This document shows positions 52,761-63,729 of a stretch of 64,000 nt of DNA, one piece after another. The DNA is from Sphagnum compactum. Taxonomy: Eukaryota > Bryophyta > Sphagnopsida > Sphagnales. The notes beneath the pieces are model-generated. The model was given only the letters and a program-made list of their open reading frames with translations, had not been told where the DNA came from and did no database searches. How positions within the stretch are numbered: position 1 is the stretch's first letter; every line of letters begins with the position of its first letter. The stretch spans positions 6,820,001 through 6,884,000 of the forward strand of contig OZ234500.1 in the NCBI GenBank assembly GCA_965153455.1. Reading direction: 5' to 3'. Both the position numbers and the translations under genes were made by a program.

Positions 52761-55700
52761 GGCCTAAAATGTGCCTACATGTGTAATAATAATCTTGTAG
52801 CATTTAAGGTAGGGACAATCACTTCAAGATTCAATACAAAAGCAACTAGTGACCCTATACCCTAAACCATTAGATGATTCACAATGAATTCCATAAATAA
52901 ATTGGCCATCAATTTTAGAAGAATTGAAAGAAGGAATGGAAGGAACAAGTTGTGACACAAGATCAATCTAAATAATATCTTACCAACAAGGTATTTTTTA
53001 ATATAAAACATCTTAAAACTTGGCCAAGTAGGTTTTTGCTTGGATATTAAGATTGCTCAGATCTAACATGTAGGTCATTTCATACCCAAAAACCAAACCC
53101 TTATCGATAACTAGGTCGATTTTCAACAACTAATCAACATTGGCAAAATCCTTTACATACGAATGCATGTAATGGTAGTGTAATGTTAAAAAATAAGGGC
53201 ACAAACATGTTCCCTTCACACTAATGAAGGAAAAATTATGAGATAAAACTTGCACCAATCTTCATAACCATAGAATTTAATAAGACTTAAATGTATAAGT
53301 CCAAATAAAAACCATACTAAACTTTGTAGAAAATATTGGCCATGGGTCTATGGGGTCATATTGTTTTGATCTTTCTCTCATGAATAATCTTTTTTTTATT
53401 AGCGGATTATCGCCAAATTGCGAAGTGTGATAGTGACGTTACGAAATTAACTAATAAGAGATTGAAAGGGCATCGCCAACTGAACACCTTTTTCACTGAT
53501 CTTGTAGCCATAACTTCATATTAACTAATGCTAAAAATGTTGTTGCAACCATTAAGTGCACCACATTTCTTGTCTCAATCTTTTTCTTATCGCCATAAGT
53601 GCACCATATTTGCATTAATGATCGTCACTTGTGTGATATTTTATATTTCCTCAAAAAAACCCCATTCATGAGCTTCAACTGATTTTCTTTGGTAGAACAA
53701 AGTACTCCCAAACACCCGCACCCATATCCACACGCACAAATGAAAACCAATAGCTCCCAATGATGATGAGGATAATCAAGCAAACAAAATGGCAAGATAC
53801 AACACTGAAAATATGCAATTTCAGGAAGTTCTACAAATGTAACCCATCATTCCCTTCTAGAATCCCCAATGAAACTTGCGGATAGTAGACACATTGAACA
53901 CATTTGGAGGTTGGGCGATCACTTCCTTCATACATGCAAAAAACCCAAGTCATTCAAGATAACTTCACACACAAATCTATTTTGCCAAACTTGTTGCTCT
54001 CGAAATCCCTAGTGATTTTCATGATCCCCTCAATCACAGACCCCTAAATTTGGTTCAAGATTACTTTGTTAGAGGTAAGTGGCGCAATGGAACTTGCATA
54101 ACCTCAAATTTGAAGACTACATAAACATTTTAAGGCATTCATCCCTTCTCCTAAAAAGCTTGGAAAAACACAAATATAGTTGAACTCCTCTCAAAAACAA
54201 AAGCTTAGAATATTTAATTTCCAAGAATTGCCGAAGTCCTTAGTACTTGAACTCCAACCTCCTCCCGTTCTTGATTGACATCCAACAAGAAAAATCCATG
54301 TAGCAACAACACACCACACAAAGCTTACCCATAAAAGAAGCCATAAAAAGATCAAGTGTTGCCATTCATAACCTGCAAAAGAACAAAGCAACAAAAAGAC
54401 AGAAATCCACTCCTTCCTTCCATCACCATCAACCACCAAATTTTTGTTGCATTTTGATTTCAACAAACGATGCAACATATCATCCAGTTAGGTTATCATC
54501 CCAAAAATCTCATCACAGTAGATTCAACAGATGCTTTTAAGAAACCAGGGTATTCCTCAAGATAACCAAATTCTATATCAAAAGAATAAAGGTACCAGGG
54601 CACATAGTGTATACCCTTATTCATATCTGACCAAACCTTACAACATATCAGACCAACACTGGTAAATAGTAAATACAAACATACTTAAGAGTTCAGTACA
54701 CCTTTCCTTTGAATTGGTTGTTGAGTACCTGTTTCTATGCTGAAATTTTCCATTTAGAAGGAGGGCCTGCTTCAAACAAGTCAGTAACTCAATGGCTTCC
54801 AAGTGTTGGTAAAACATGTGTTCCATGTATGTACAAGGTGGTGGGTGGGGGGTCTGGGTGGAAAAGAATGACTGGCCACTGTTGGCCTCAACTTGTCTGC
54901 AAGGAAAAGAAAGAAGCAGGTGGTATGAACAACTTCTGATATCTTCAAAGAACAGATAGCTTTCAGGTAGGTATCTTATTCCACAAGTTCACAAGGCCAA
55001 GCGAAAGCGTTAAGAATCCAATTGAGTGTATGTTTTGATGATCATAAGCTTCTGATATCTTCAAATATCATTTAGCCAAATAGGTTAGATTTTGATTCCT
55101 TTTAAGTTCACAAGGCCAAGGACCCACAATACAACGACAAGAGCTAAAACGTTCAATCAAGTGTACATTCTGGTAGCAACAACAGGATAATCACTGACAA
55201 CTTATTTTGATGAAACCATACAAGGAAATGCCAAAATGTTCTTGATATCCTTCCAGTACTATATCTTTGTGGCAAAGGAAATCATACTGCAATCCAATTG
55301 TGATGTGTTTGTCTCCATTCATTTGTCCATTAAGTTGTTTTGCCAAACTTTAAATGTTATCATTCAAGGCGGGTTTGAATTTGTATGGGAGATTCGTAAT
55401 CCAAAATCACATGGCCAGAAAATGAAGAAATAATATTTCATACAGACTAAAGTTATTGGTAAAGTCACCCTCTCTTTCACCCCATATCCCCTCTTTGAGT
55501 GGCATCCGCCAAGTAAGGAAATTTGATTAAATCTCAGTACGAAATGCTGGAACTCAGCATTAAATGCACAAGGTTCGAGAGTAATTATAGTAGTTGTACA
55601 AGAAGGAGAGTGAAAATCTATGTAGCAGCAGCGGAGGCGCTCAGGAAAAAGGAAAGAGGGAATGAAACTCAGTTCACCAAAATTGGTGAAAAAACTAGTT

Positions 55701-55930
55701 CGGGTCCCAGTTTTTTCATTTTGTAAAATTTCATTCCCAGTTACGCGTTTGATGCCTTATTATGTCAAAACTTGCCGTTCTCGCCCCCTAATCGCCTGAC
55801 TTTAGGGGTAACTTTACTGTGCAGAAAGAGTTTTCCAAAGTTGAACTCTCTGGATTTAAATTACAGATCGTTATTGGGTCGACTGGAATTCAAACTCGAT
55901 GTTTTCGGAGTAGTGTAATGCCCCAGGAGT
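52761..55930. other. Intergenic, no recognised gene
   Basis: Nothing conserved is seen. Repeated phrases CTTCTGATATCTTCAAA and TTCACAAGGCCAAG at 54930-55120 form a short degenerate direct repeat of about 110 bp. Confidence 0.45.
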
Positions 55931-55937
55931 GCAGTGT

Positions 55938-55985
55938 TCCTGAAATAAGTTCCCGCCCCACCTCACCCTTATTTCAGGAACAGGA
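55938..55985. repeat. Perfect 15-bp stem hairpin
   Basis: TGTTCCTGAAATAAG and CTTATTTCAGGAACA are exact complements around a C-rich loop. It is related in sequence to the palindrome at 19997-20061. Confidence 0.85.
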
Positions 55986-56057
55986 ACACCTTGTTCCGAG
56001 GGTGTTAACCGCCATAAATCATCAGAATGATTTTTTCCTGGTATTTGGGGGGTTATC

Positions 56058-56275
56058 CACTAGTGTTGGCCAGTTCCTGGGTTCTAAGAGGAACGAACCT
56101 CTGGGTCCTAAATTTTCAAGGCACCAGTTTTGGTTCGGTTGTGGTTCTTTGCATTTACAAAAAGCAGACTTGATTTTGATTTTTTTAGTTAGGAGTGGTT
56201 CTGGTTTCAGTTCTTTTTTAATTCTCCAGTTAGGCTAGTTTCAGTTTGTTATTCCATAACTTTCAGTTTTGGGTC
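56058..56275. repeat. GGTTCC-rich repeat, copy 6
   Basis: It starts CTAGTGTTGGCCAGTTCCTG and continues with GGTTCTAAG, CGAACCTC, GGTTCGG, GTGGTTC and CAGTTC words. It has the same terminus type as the copies at 12742, 38287 and 48014. Confidence 0.5.
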
Positions 56276-56498
56276 CAATTTGCAAAACATCAAAATTTTC
56301 AATGCAAACACTTTGAACTCAAGAAAAAAAAGATTATAAAAAGGTTTGAAAATGTCAAATTAATATAAAATATATCCCCTATTTTGAGACTTTAAACTGC
56401 ACTAGATGTTCCAAGGTTCAAAATATCAAAAACAACAATGTTAAAAGTGAAATCTCAAACTTTCATTCTTAGAAAGACACCTATATTATTTTTAGATC

Positions 56499-56750
56499 CT
56501 CTTTGGTAGGGCCCTGGGTGAATCGACACCCACATTGGTAATTGATGCCGTGGTAAAAATCCCAAAATCCATTTAAATTATTTCTAAATATTACAACTAT
56601 TTCCATGGTTGAACTAAATTCCAAGGTCTTTGAGTTCAAATCTAACTTTTTTGAGCTCAATATGGTCATTAAAAGCCCTTGTTTAAAAAGATGAAAGTAC
56701 CGATGTGGGTGCTAGTTCAACCTGGCCTTTAGTAGGTGGCCAAATTTGAT
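56499..56750. mobile_element. MITE-like element, second copy
   Basis: The left end GGTAGGGCCCTGGGTGAATC followed by CACCCACATTGGTA is mirrored on the right by TACCGATGTGGGTGCTAGTT and CAACCTGGCC. TCCTCTTT occurs just outside both ends (56491-56500 and 56755-56762), a possible 8-9 bp target duplication. It is non-coding. The order of internal words matches the element at 37840. Confidence 0.55.
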
Positions 56751-56878
56751 TAGGTCCTCTTTCGGATCGTTGTTAATAACCTAGTTCACAAAAGTGAAAA
56801 AAAACTTGCTTGGATATGAGAAAAAAATAATCAATAAGATAATCTGAGATAATACTTTTGTCTCAAAATTGAGACAAT

Positions 56879-56925
56879 TCAATGACTAAGCGCTTTCACT
56901 TTTTGATGTGCAAGGTTCAAGTCTA
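56879..56925 (+). repeat. tRNA-like module, copy 4, opposite orientation
   Basis: CAATGACTAAGCGCTTTCAC followed by GCAAGGTTCAAGTC is the reverse complement of the layout at 27277, so here the tRNA sense is on the plus strand: D-arm-like part, then a T-arm GGTTCAAGTC. Confidence 0.4.
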
Positions 56926-57050
56926 ACTAAGCCACAACAGATTTAAAATTGAAATCAATTCTTTTTATAAAATTCAGTGTGATTTCAGTTCTCAAACCAG
57001 CTTGGAACTGAACCTCAAGTCCACTTCCAATTAGCTTCAATGCCAGAAAA

Positions 57051-57069
57051 GGGGGGGGGGGGGGGGGGG
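57051..57069 (+). repeat. Poly(G) run of 19
   Basis: Nineteen consecutive G between GAAAA and ATTCC. Together with the C21 run at 30166 and the shorter G run near 52641, it is one of three long G/C homopolymers in an otherwise AT-rich window. Confidence 0.9.
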
Positions 57070-58141
57070 ATTCCCACCAGCTTCTTTGGAATTGGACCAA
57101 AATCAGCCCCAGTAAATTGGTAGCCCAAGTATCAATATCCACTAGGTATCAGCGGAAAAAGTGAAAAAAAAAAGGAAATGCCTACCAGGGTGGAAATTCA
57201 ACTTTTCAAAACACCCCCACCCTTAGTGAAAGTCACATTGTGTTTCATAACATGTCCTCGAAACACACTAAAAAAATTCTTCTGGTGCTTCATTGTTGCA
57301 ATATAACCCATTCTTCCCGTAATCATGTATGTACTTTACAAAAGGCCAAGGGAATGAAAACCCACATAAATCCATTCTTCCCATAATCATGTATGTACTT
57401 GACAAAAGCTGGATGGAAGGAAAATCCCTGAAACTGGTACACAGCATAGTGACAACAGCAGATGGTGTGACTGGTTAGGGACATGTCACATGAATGTAAG
57501 AGTGTGATTTTAGTGCACAATCATCCATAAACAACAACACTCCTCCCACCTTCTTCAAGAGTGGAATCCACAAGCTACACCATATATTCCCATCTATGAT
57601 GAGTGTTCCAATGAAAACCGGCTATTATTTGAAGCAGGCACTCCACACCAGATATATGTACCATGTGTCCCATGGAACATATGTTCGCCGCACTATGGAC
57701 CCTATCTACAACTACCCTCCAGGCTCCCATTCATGACTTGTGAATTGAATGGAAAAAGGTTCTCAGCTCCTTTGTGTCCCAGAAAAAAGAAAAAAAGGTT
57801 CTCAGCAAGTACTATAGCCTTTTTCACATTACTGGTGAGACACTTGAATGTCCTGTAGTAGTGGTCTTCTGCCCTTGTGATCCATGCGACCTTCAGCTAA
57901 CGGTATTTGAAGGTAACTGTCACCTAACCTCTTTTTGGAAAATATGTGTATTGATCAATGTTTTATTTTGTTTGTTTGTTGCACCCAACTCAATTCCCCC
58001 AATCCCCTTTTTCTACTGCCTTAATTCTCATCGCCTCTTTCTACCCTTATTGAAATATGTCTTTTCCTGGTTGTTTGTTGACCAAACTTGTTATGTTTAA
58101 CCCTATCTGTATACAGACAAGGCTTATAGTATTCGTAACCC

Positions 58142-58500
58142 TTGGGGCTGCTTCACACTAGGGCTCAATTTGTAAGTCTTCATTCAATCCTGCTATTTGA
58201 GTGACCTAGAGCTCCAAACGAGGATCAAGTCCTTGACAATAAGGCTTAATTTCAAGTCACAACCATGAGTGGGAGACCTATATATGGCTATACTTTTTGG
58301 CTCCATGGACAAGGAGTTGGGTCAAGCGCAATAGAAAACCAATTCAAAGACACGTCCCAGGTCAAAAATAATAATTGTTAATGTCCAAAAATAATAATGT
58401 TTATTGTACTGTTAGGGCTTGATTTGCATGGCACTTGGCCTATTCTTGAGATTTATGAAATCGGTCCCCCTGACGTAGATCTAGTGTGAAGCCACCCTAA
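58142..58500. mobile_element. MITE of about 359 bp with 20-bp TIRs
   Basis: Left end TTGGGGCTGCTTCACACTAG and right end, complemented, TTAGGGTGGCTTCACACTAG match at 17 of 20 positions. No coding sequence lies inside. The G-rich start and the TWA bases at the ends recall PIF/Harbinger (Tourist) MITEs, but the target duplication is not exact. Confidence 0.65.
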
Positions 58501-59210
58501 TATATGGAGGGTGTCAAATAGGCTTTTATGTAGGTGGCACACAAAATGTGATCGCCAATGAAATTGCTGGGTTTGATGGCCTGAATTTTTTTCTTAGTTG
58601 TCTAGAGTGAACCAACTATCAAATGTGTAACAGGCTTTGGTAGGTTTGTGAGAATTCTAGAGAACCAATGGAAATGATAGAAAGGGATCAGTATTTTCAA
58701 TGTTCATCAAAATAGGGTTGTTTGTAGGCCTGAAGAGATTTTTTGTCAGGCCAATGGGATTGCTGAATTTGGTGGTCTGAATTTGTTTTATAAGTTAACT
58801 TGAGCGAACTAACGATTCAAAGTGTAGTGGCTAGATAGCAGGTGCAACTTCATAGTAGATGCAGCATCAAATTTAAAATGGTTTGTACATCACTTTTTAG
58901 ATGAAGTTTCATGCTCCCATAGTGGTGTGAAAATGAGAATGCTCCCACATATTTGCACCAAATGACATAGGTTTCAAAAGCCTTCAAGGGAAAAAAAAAA
59001 AAAATTGTTATCTGGCCTAAATGATTGGACAAAAGTTGATTAGTATTGGTTGGTCACCATGATTGGACCACGTGTGGGGTTACATCTACAACCTAAATGA
59101 AAACCTATTGCAACATTAATTCAATTCTATACTAGTGTGCCTTGTGTCATTGGCCCAAGTGTGAACCCATTTCAAAATAGGGCAAATTCAAGATATGAAA
59201 ATTGTTTTGT

Positions 59211-59258
59211 AGGGTTTAGGGTTTAGGGTTAAATTAAACCCTAAACCCTAGACCCTAT
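59211..59258. repeat. Inverted telomere-type repeat (TTTAGGG against CCCTAAA)
   Basis: AGGGTTTAGGGTTTAGGG is followed after AAATT by AAACCCTAAACCCTA and GACCCTA. Nearly three plant telomere units on one strand meet about three on the other, forming a palindrome of almost 50 bp. Confidence 0.85.
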
Positions 59259-60770
59259 ATCCAATTTTCTTTTTTTCAAATGACACAAATGAAAATATTC
59301 ATTGCAAAGAGGGAAAGAACATCCACCACTGTGGGGAGCGCCCAAGGCACCCAACCAAACCACTAGCTAATGAAACCCCTTTGGGGGTCGTCAAAAAACC
59401 ACCTAATATGCTTCCCATCTCTCTTGCAAATAACTTGCTGCCTGCACCAAATTTTGTCTAAAGACCTCAAATACTGGTGCTCAGCATTCAGAGATTTCCT
59501 CATCATCCAAAGACATCTCCCTCACGCTACTCTACTATAGTCTAGTAAACTTTTCCAAATGATGCTCTCGACTTTTTGAGGGTGCCATTTTTGGTGATTA
59601 AAAATTTCATCGTTCCTCTCAATCCAGATCACCCTAAAAATGAGACCTCGTACAACACGCCCACTTTGTGAAACTGCCTCAGTTCCATAGCAGCGAAAAT
59701 GCTGCATTTCCAATGCATTGGAACAGTATACCTGGACATGCAGGATCCATAAACCACCCAATTGATAATTTTGTTGGTAAATTCCCATGCTCTATGGACA
59801 TGAATACAATCCCATAATCTGTGCATAATTGATTCCTCCTTTTCCCCACATCGCTAGCAGCCTTGAGACTTAGTGCGATATGTTTTGGCTCTCCAAGCAT
59901 TCACTACGACAACTTCATTTTCAACAGCCCAAATGAAGGGGGCTTCTTTTGTGCTCCTTTGTTTGTGCCAAGTATTCATCCATCACAGCTTGAAACTAGG
60001 TGGCAGGAAATTAGCCCACCTCTTTTCCACCATATTTGTCTTGGGCTTTACTGGCTCTCAACAGTTTGCAACCCAATGCAAAGGAGTAATCAAACAGGTC
60101 TTCCCCACTTTTCCACATGTATCTCCCAAGATCAAAGTCCATTGTTCCTATCTCTCCACAGTACAACCAAAACTTTGTTTTCCGCAGCCCTTTGGTGACC
60201 TAGGTCACACTCACTTTAGCCATCCGACCTTCACACCTTCTATGAAACCTTAATGAAGCCCTATCCTCATGCATGTGGGAGAGAACCATTGACTATTGAC
60301 CCATTGCATAAACCTTTACTACAACATGTAGCTCCACCATTTTGAGTAGTATGTGAGTGATTTACATGCCCTCTTTACATGCCCTCCCTATGGCGTATAA
60401 ATATCTCACAATAGGTTCGTAGTGGACTATGGTTAAGTGATTGATATTCAATGAATCATTAGATTGCATTGGTAATCCAATGATTTTGATAAAAAAGTAA
60501 GTGCATACATTCACAATGGTGTGAACTAGGATTGTCACAAAAGAATAACTTAATTAAGGCCAAGGAAGAGTTCATCCATTTGCAAATTGTTGTGATACAT
60601 CAAATTGACTCTTTTATTCCAATGAACATCAACTTCACTTCACCCATCCAAAACCATTAAGATTAGGTTTGTTGGAAAACTAAAGATTAGGAGTTTATAT
60701 TCACCATGGTTCAACCTTTGCACCATAACGGTGATCGGAACATACAACCCCTAAGTTATTAAATCTAAAT

Positions 60771-61147
60771 TGGATTCACAACAGATCTTCTCTATTTCCA
60801 ACAATTATATTTCTTCAACAAAAAGTTCAATGAGGCAAAAATTTTGTGTGAAGATGCCTTAAGCATTAATTTAACACTGTGTTTATTTCTAAACGAATCC
60901 ATTACTATAATAAGGAGATCTTGAATTTAGAACAAAATATTCAAAAATTACATCTAAGCTGGATTCACAACAGACCCTTTTAATTTTAACAATTATATCT
61001 CTCCAATAAAAAATTCGATGATGTTAAAATTTTGTGTGAAGATGCATTGAGTACTATCTAACATTGTCTTAATTTTTAAACAAATCCATTGCTGCAATCA
61101 AAAGATCTTGAATTTAGAACAAAATATCTAGAAACTACATCTAAGGA
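60771..61147. repeat. Two diverged 189-bp tandem copies inside the LINE
   Basis: TGGATTCACAACAGA starts both copies (60771 and 60960); TTTTGTGTGAAGATGC and GATCTTGAATTTAGAACAAA recur in each at the same offset. The copies differ at many positions, so the duplication is old. It is unlike the LINE coding sequence and may be part of another insertion. Confidence 0.8.
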
Positions 61148-61299
61148 AAAGAAAACTTGTTTTATGTGTAACATTCTTTCCTCCTCAATCCAACACCTTC
61201 TCTTTACCAAAACTCCTCTCCAAGTCACAAGTCCTTCTTTTTCAACACAAACAAGAGATATAGATTCAAGGAGTCAATGTGTGTTTTTGAACCTCATTT

Positions 61300-61440
61300 C
61301 ATTACAACAAAAGGCCAAGTGATTTCACTAGATTTTTAGTAAATTCACTCATCTTAGTAAATGAGGATTAGTTGGAAAGTAATGAATTCATTGGTCTAGT
61401 GAACGAGGACTAATGAACTACACCCACATTTTGTAATAAT
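61300..61440. mobile_element. Short CACTA-like MITE, copy 1, inside the LINE
   Basis: It starts CATTACAACAAAAGG and ends CACATTTTGTAATAAT. It shares GTGATTTCACTAGATTTT, GAATTCATTGGTCTAGTGAA and the end words with the copy at 63579. Confidence 0.65.
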
Positions 61441-63578
61441 TCCTCCTTCACCATTTTAGACCAAGCTCTCCCCACCTAATTCCAAATGGAAAATCATGGG
61501 GCTTTTTTATGGTCTACCAACATGCACCATTCCAACCTAGCTGGCCACTTCCATTGACCACTTGTTTGGTATTTTTTCAACCTATACCTAAGTAGGCATT
61601 GCAAATTACACTCCCCGAGTTCCAAAACATGTAGGACCCACTTGGATAGTAGTGCATCAATGGCCTTTGTTGGGTTGACCAGCCTTAACTTGCCATTTTT
61701 TTTCTTTCTGTAGAATTAGCTCCAAACAACTCAACAACAATAGTTTTGAGAGGATCTAGACCACATGTAATTGGACAACAATAACTTAATTTGATCTAGA
61801 CCTTTTTTTTGTCCCTACCCAAATGTTGACAAAGTATCACAGCATGGATAGGAAGATGTTATTTACTATCACCAACCTTCTAACTAACAACAATCTAATA
61901 AAAGACCAATATTTCAACTTCCTTTGAATTTTTTCCAATAGAAAATTGTTAGCAATAACAAACTCTAAAGATAGCCCAAAAGGGGAACCCAAGAATTTAG
62001 AGATCATATCCTAAAAAGCCCACATCCATCCAAAGGCTTGTGTCCATTCTAGTTTGTCACTACCTTTGCCTCCAAGCCAAAAGGCCATAGACTTAGAATT
62101 ATTGAGTTCGAGCCTAAAAACTTAGCAAAAGATATCCAATATTATTGCCAATTTTTTGGTGCATGCTTGAGGAGCCTTGATAGTGAAATTTGTATCATCA
62201 GCATATTGTGCAATTAATTATGAAACTTTGGCAACTTAATGCCCTATAACCTACCAGCACCAAGTTCTTCCTTGACTACAACATTCAACACTTCAACAAC
62301 CATTAAGAACAAATAAGGGGCTAGTGGGCACTCTTGTTTCACCCCCCTTTCAACATCAAAATCATTCTAGACAAATATCCATTTACATTAACTCTGGCCT
62401 TAACGCCATTAAACAATAGTTTTGTCATGGCAATGAATTCTATTGGAATGCCCAACTTCTTCATACAACCAAATAAAAATTCCCACTCAACCTTGTCATA
62501 AGCTTTTGAAAAGTCAAGCTTGAAAAATATTAGAGGTTGCTTAGACTTCTTAACCCATTGAATGGTTTTGTGAGTAAAAAGAATGTTATTCAAAATATAA
62601 CGAGGTGGGAAAAAAGTTGATTGATCTTAACTAATTATTTCCATCAATACCGATTGTAGCTTAATTTGGAGCCTTTTGCATAAATTTTATAGGCTACATT
62701 CAAAAGTATGTGATAGGCCACCAATTAGAGAAGGATTTCCTATCACCTCCTTTATGTAATAATGTTATCAACCCATTGGTGATGCTAGGTGAAAAAGCCC
62801 CATCTCGGATTGATGATTACACCATTGTCACATATTCCTTGCCAACCACAACCCACATGCTATGAAAGAAGTCAATGACTACCCCATCTAATCCTGGAGC
62901 TTTTTCCATTGCCATTGCTTCTAAAGCTGCCAACAATTCATGTTCTATCATGGGCAAAGTTAGAGGCTTTTTCATCTCATGCGGAATTTTATCTTTCATA
63001 CAGCCTAGGAAGAAATTTCACACACCTTTAGTTTGTGGGCCATTCATGCCTTCTTGTACAGCTTTTAGAAAAATCTCCTACAACTTTCTTTCACCTTAGT
63101 GTGGTTGAAAATCAGTTCACCATTATCTAATTCCAACTTTAGGATGGGAGTCCATGGAGCTTGTTCCTTTACTATTGCAAAGAATTTTTTTATGGCCGCA
63201 TTACCCTTCCTAAGCCATTTCAGCCATGCATGATCTCCAATATGCTAGTCTCCTTTCATCAAACCTCTCTGATTCTTCAATGACCCTATGTAGCATCTCT
63301 TTAATAACCTCATTATGTGGATCTGGCTGCATTTGTTCTTGAGCAATTTCTAGACTCCTTCGATCTCCCTTCTCTTTATGCTTATTCTCCTTTACTTTCC
63401 TAATACAAAATACCATATAAAACTTGACTACCTTTCTTAATTTGGAAAAGAAAGGTGCGAACTCCCTTTGGCCCCTCAAAACTTTTAACATCCTAGCTAT
63501 GGCTTTGGGTTCATTCAAATACCTCGAGTTCATCCTAAAGAAACCCCATGCAACCTTTTGGTTTTTAATAAACTTACA

Positions 63579-63729
63579 CACTACAACAAAATGTGTCCCT
63601 GTGTGCTAAGTGATTTCACTAGATTTTGAGTGAATTCACTAGTTTTTGTAAACGGGAATATGGAACATAGTGAATTCATTGGTCTAGTGAATGGGGACTA
63701 GTGAATTGCATCCACATTTTGTTGTAATG
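63579..63729. mobile_element. Short CACTA-like MITE, copy 2, inserted in LINE coding sequence
   Basis: The left end CACTACAACAAAATGTG is matched on the right by CACATTTTGTTGTAATG (one mismatch), about 151 bp in all. The CACTACAA terminus is that of CACTA elements. It splits the LINE reading frame between the endonuclease-like part and the KFIKNQKVAW segment, so it landed after the LINE. The flanking bases ACA and ATA are a weak 3-bp target duplication. Confidence 0.75.

Noticed and set aside
59211-59258. A true chromosome end
   Set aside because: Only about six telomere units in inverted order, with unique sequence and a LINE beyond them.
62339-63581. Intact reverse transcriptase gene
   Set aside because: RT motifs are present but spread over different frames with stops and a MITE insertion, so the LINE is inactive.
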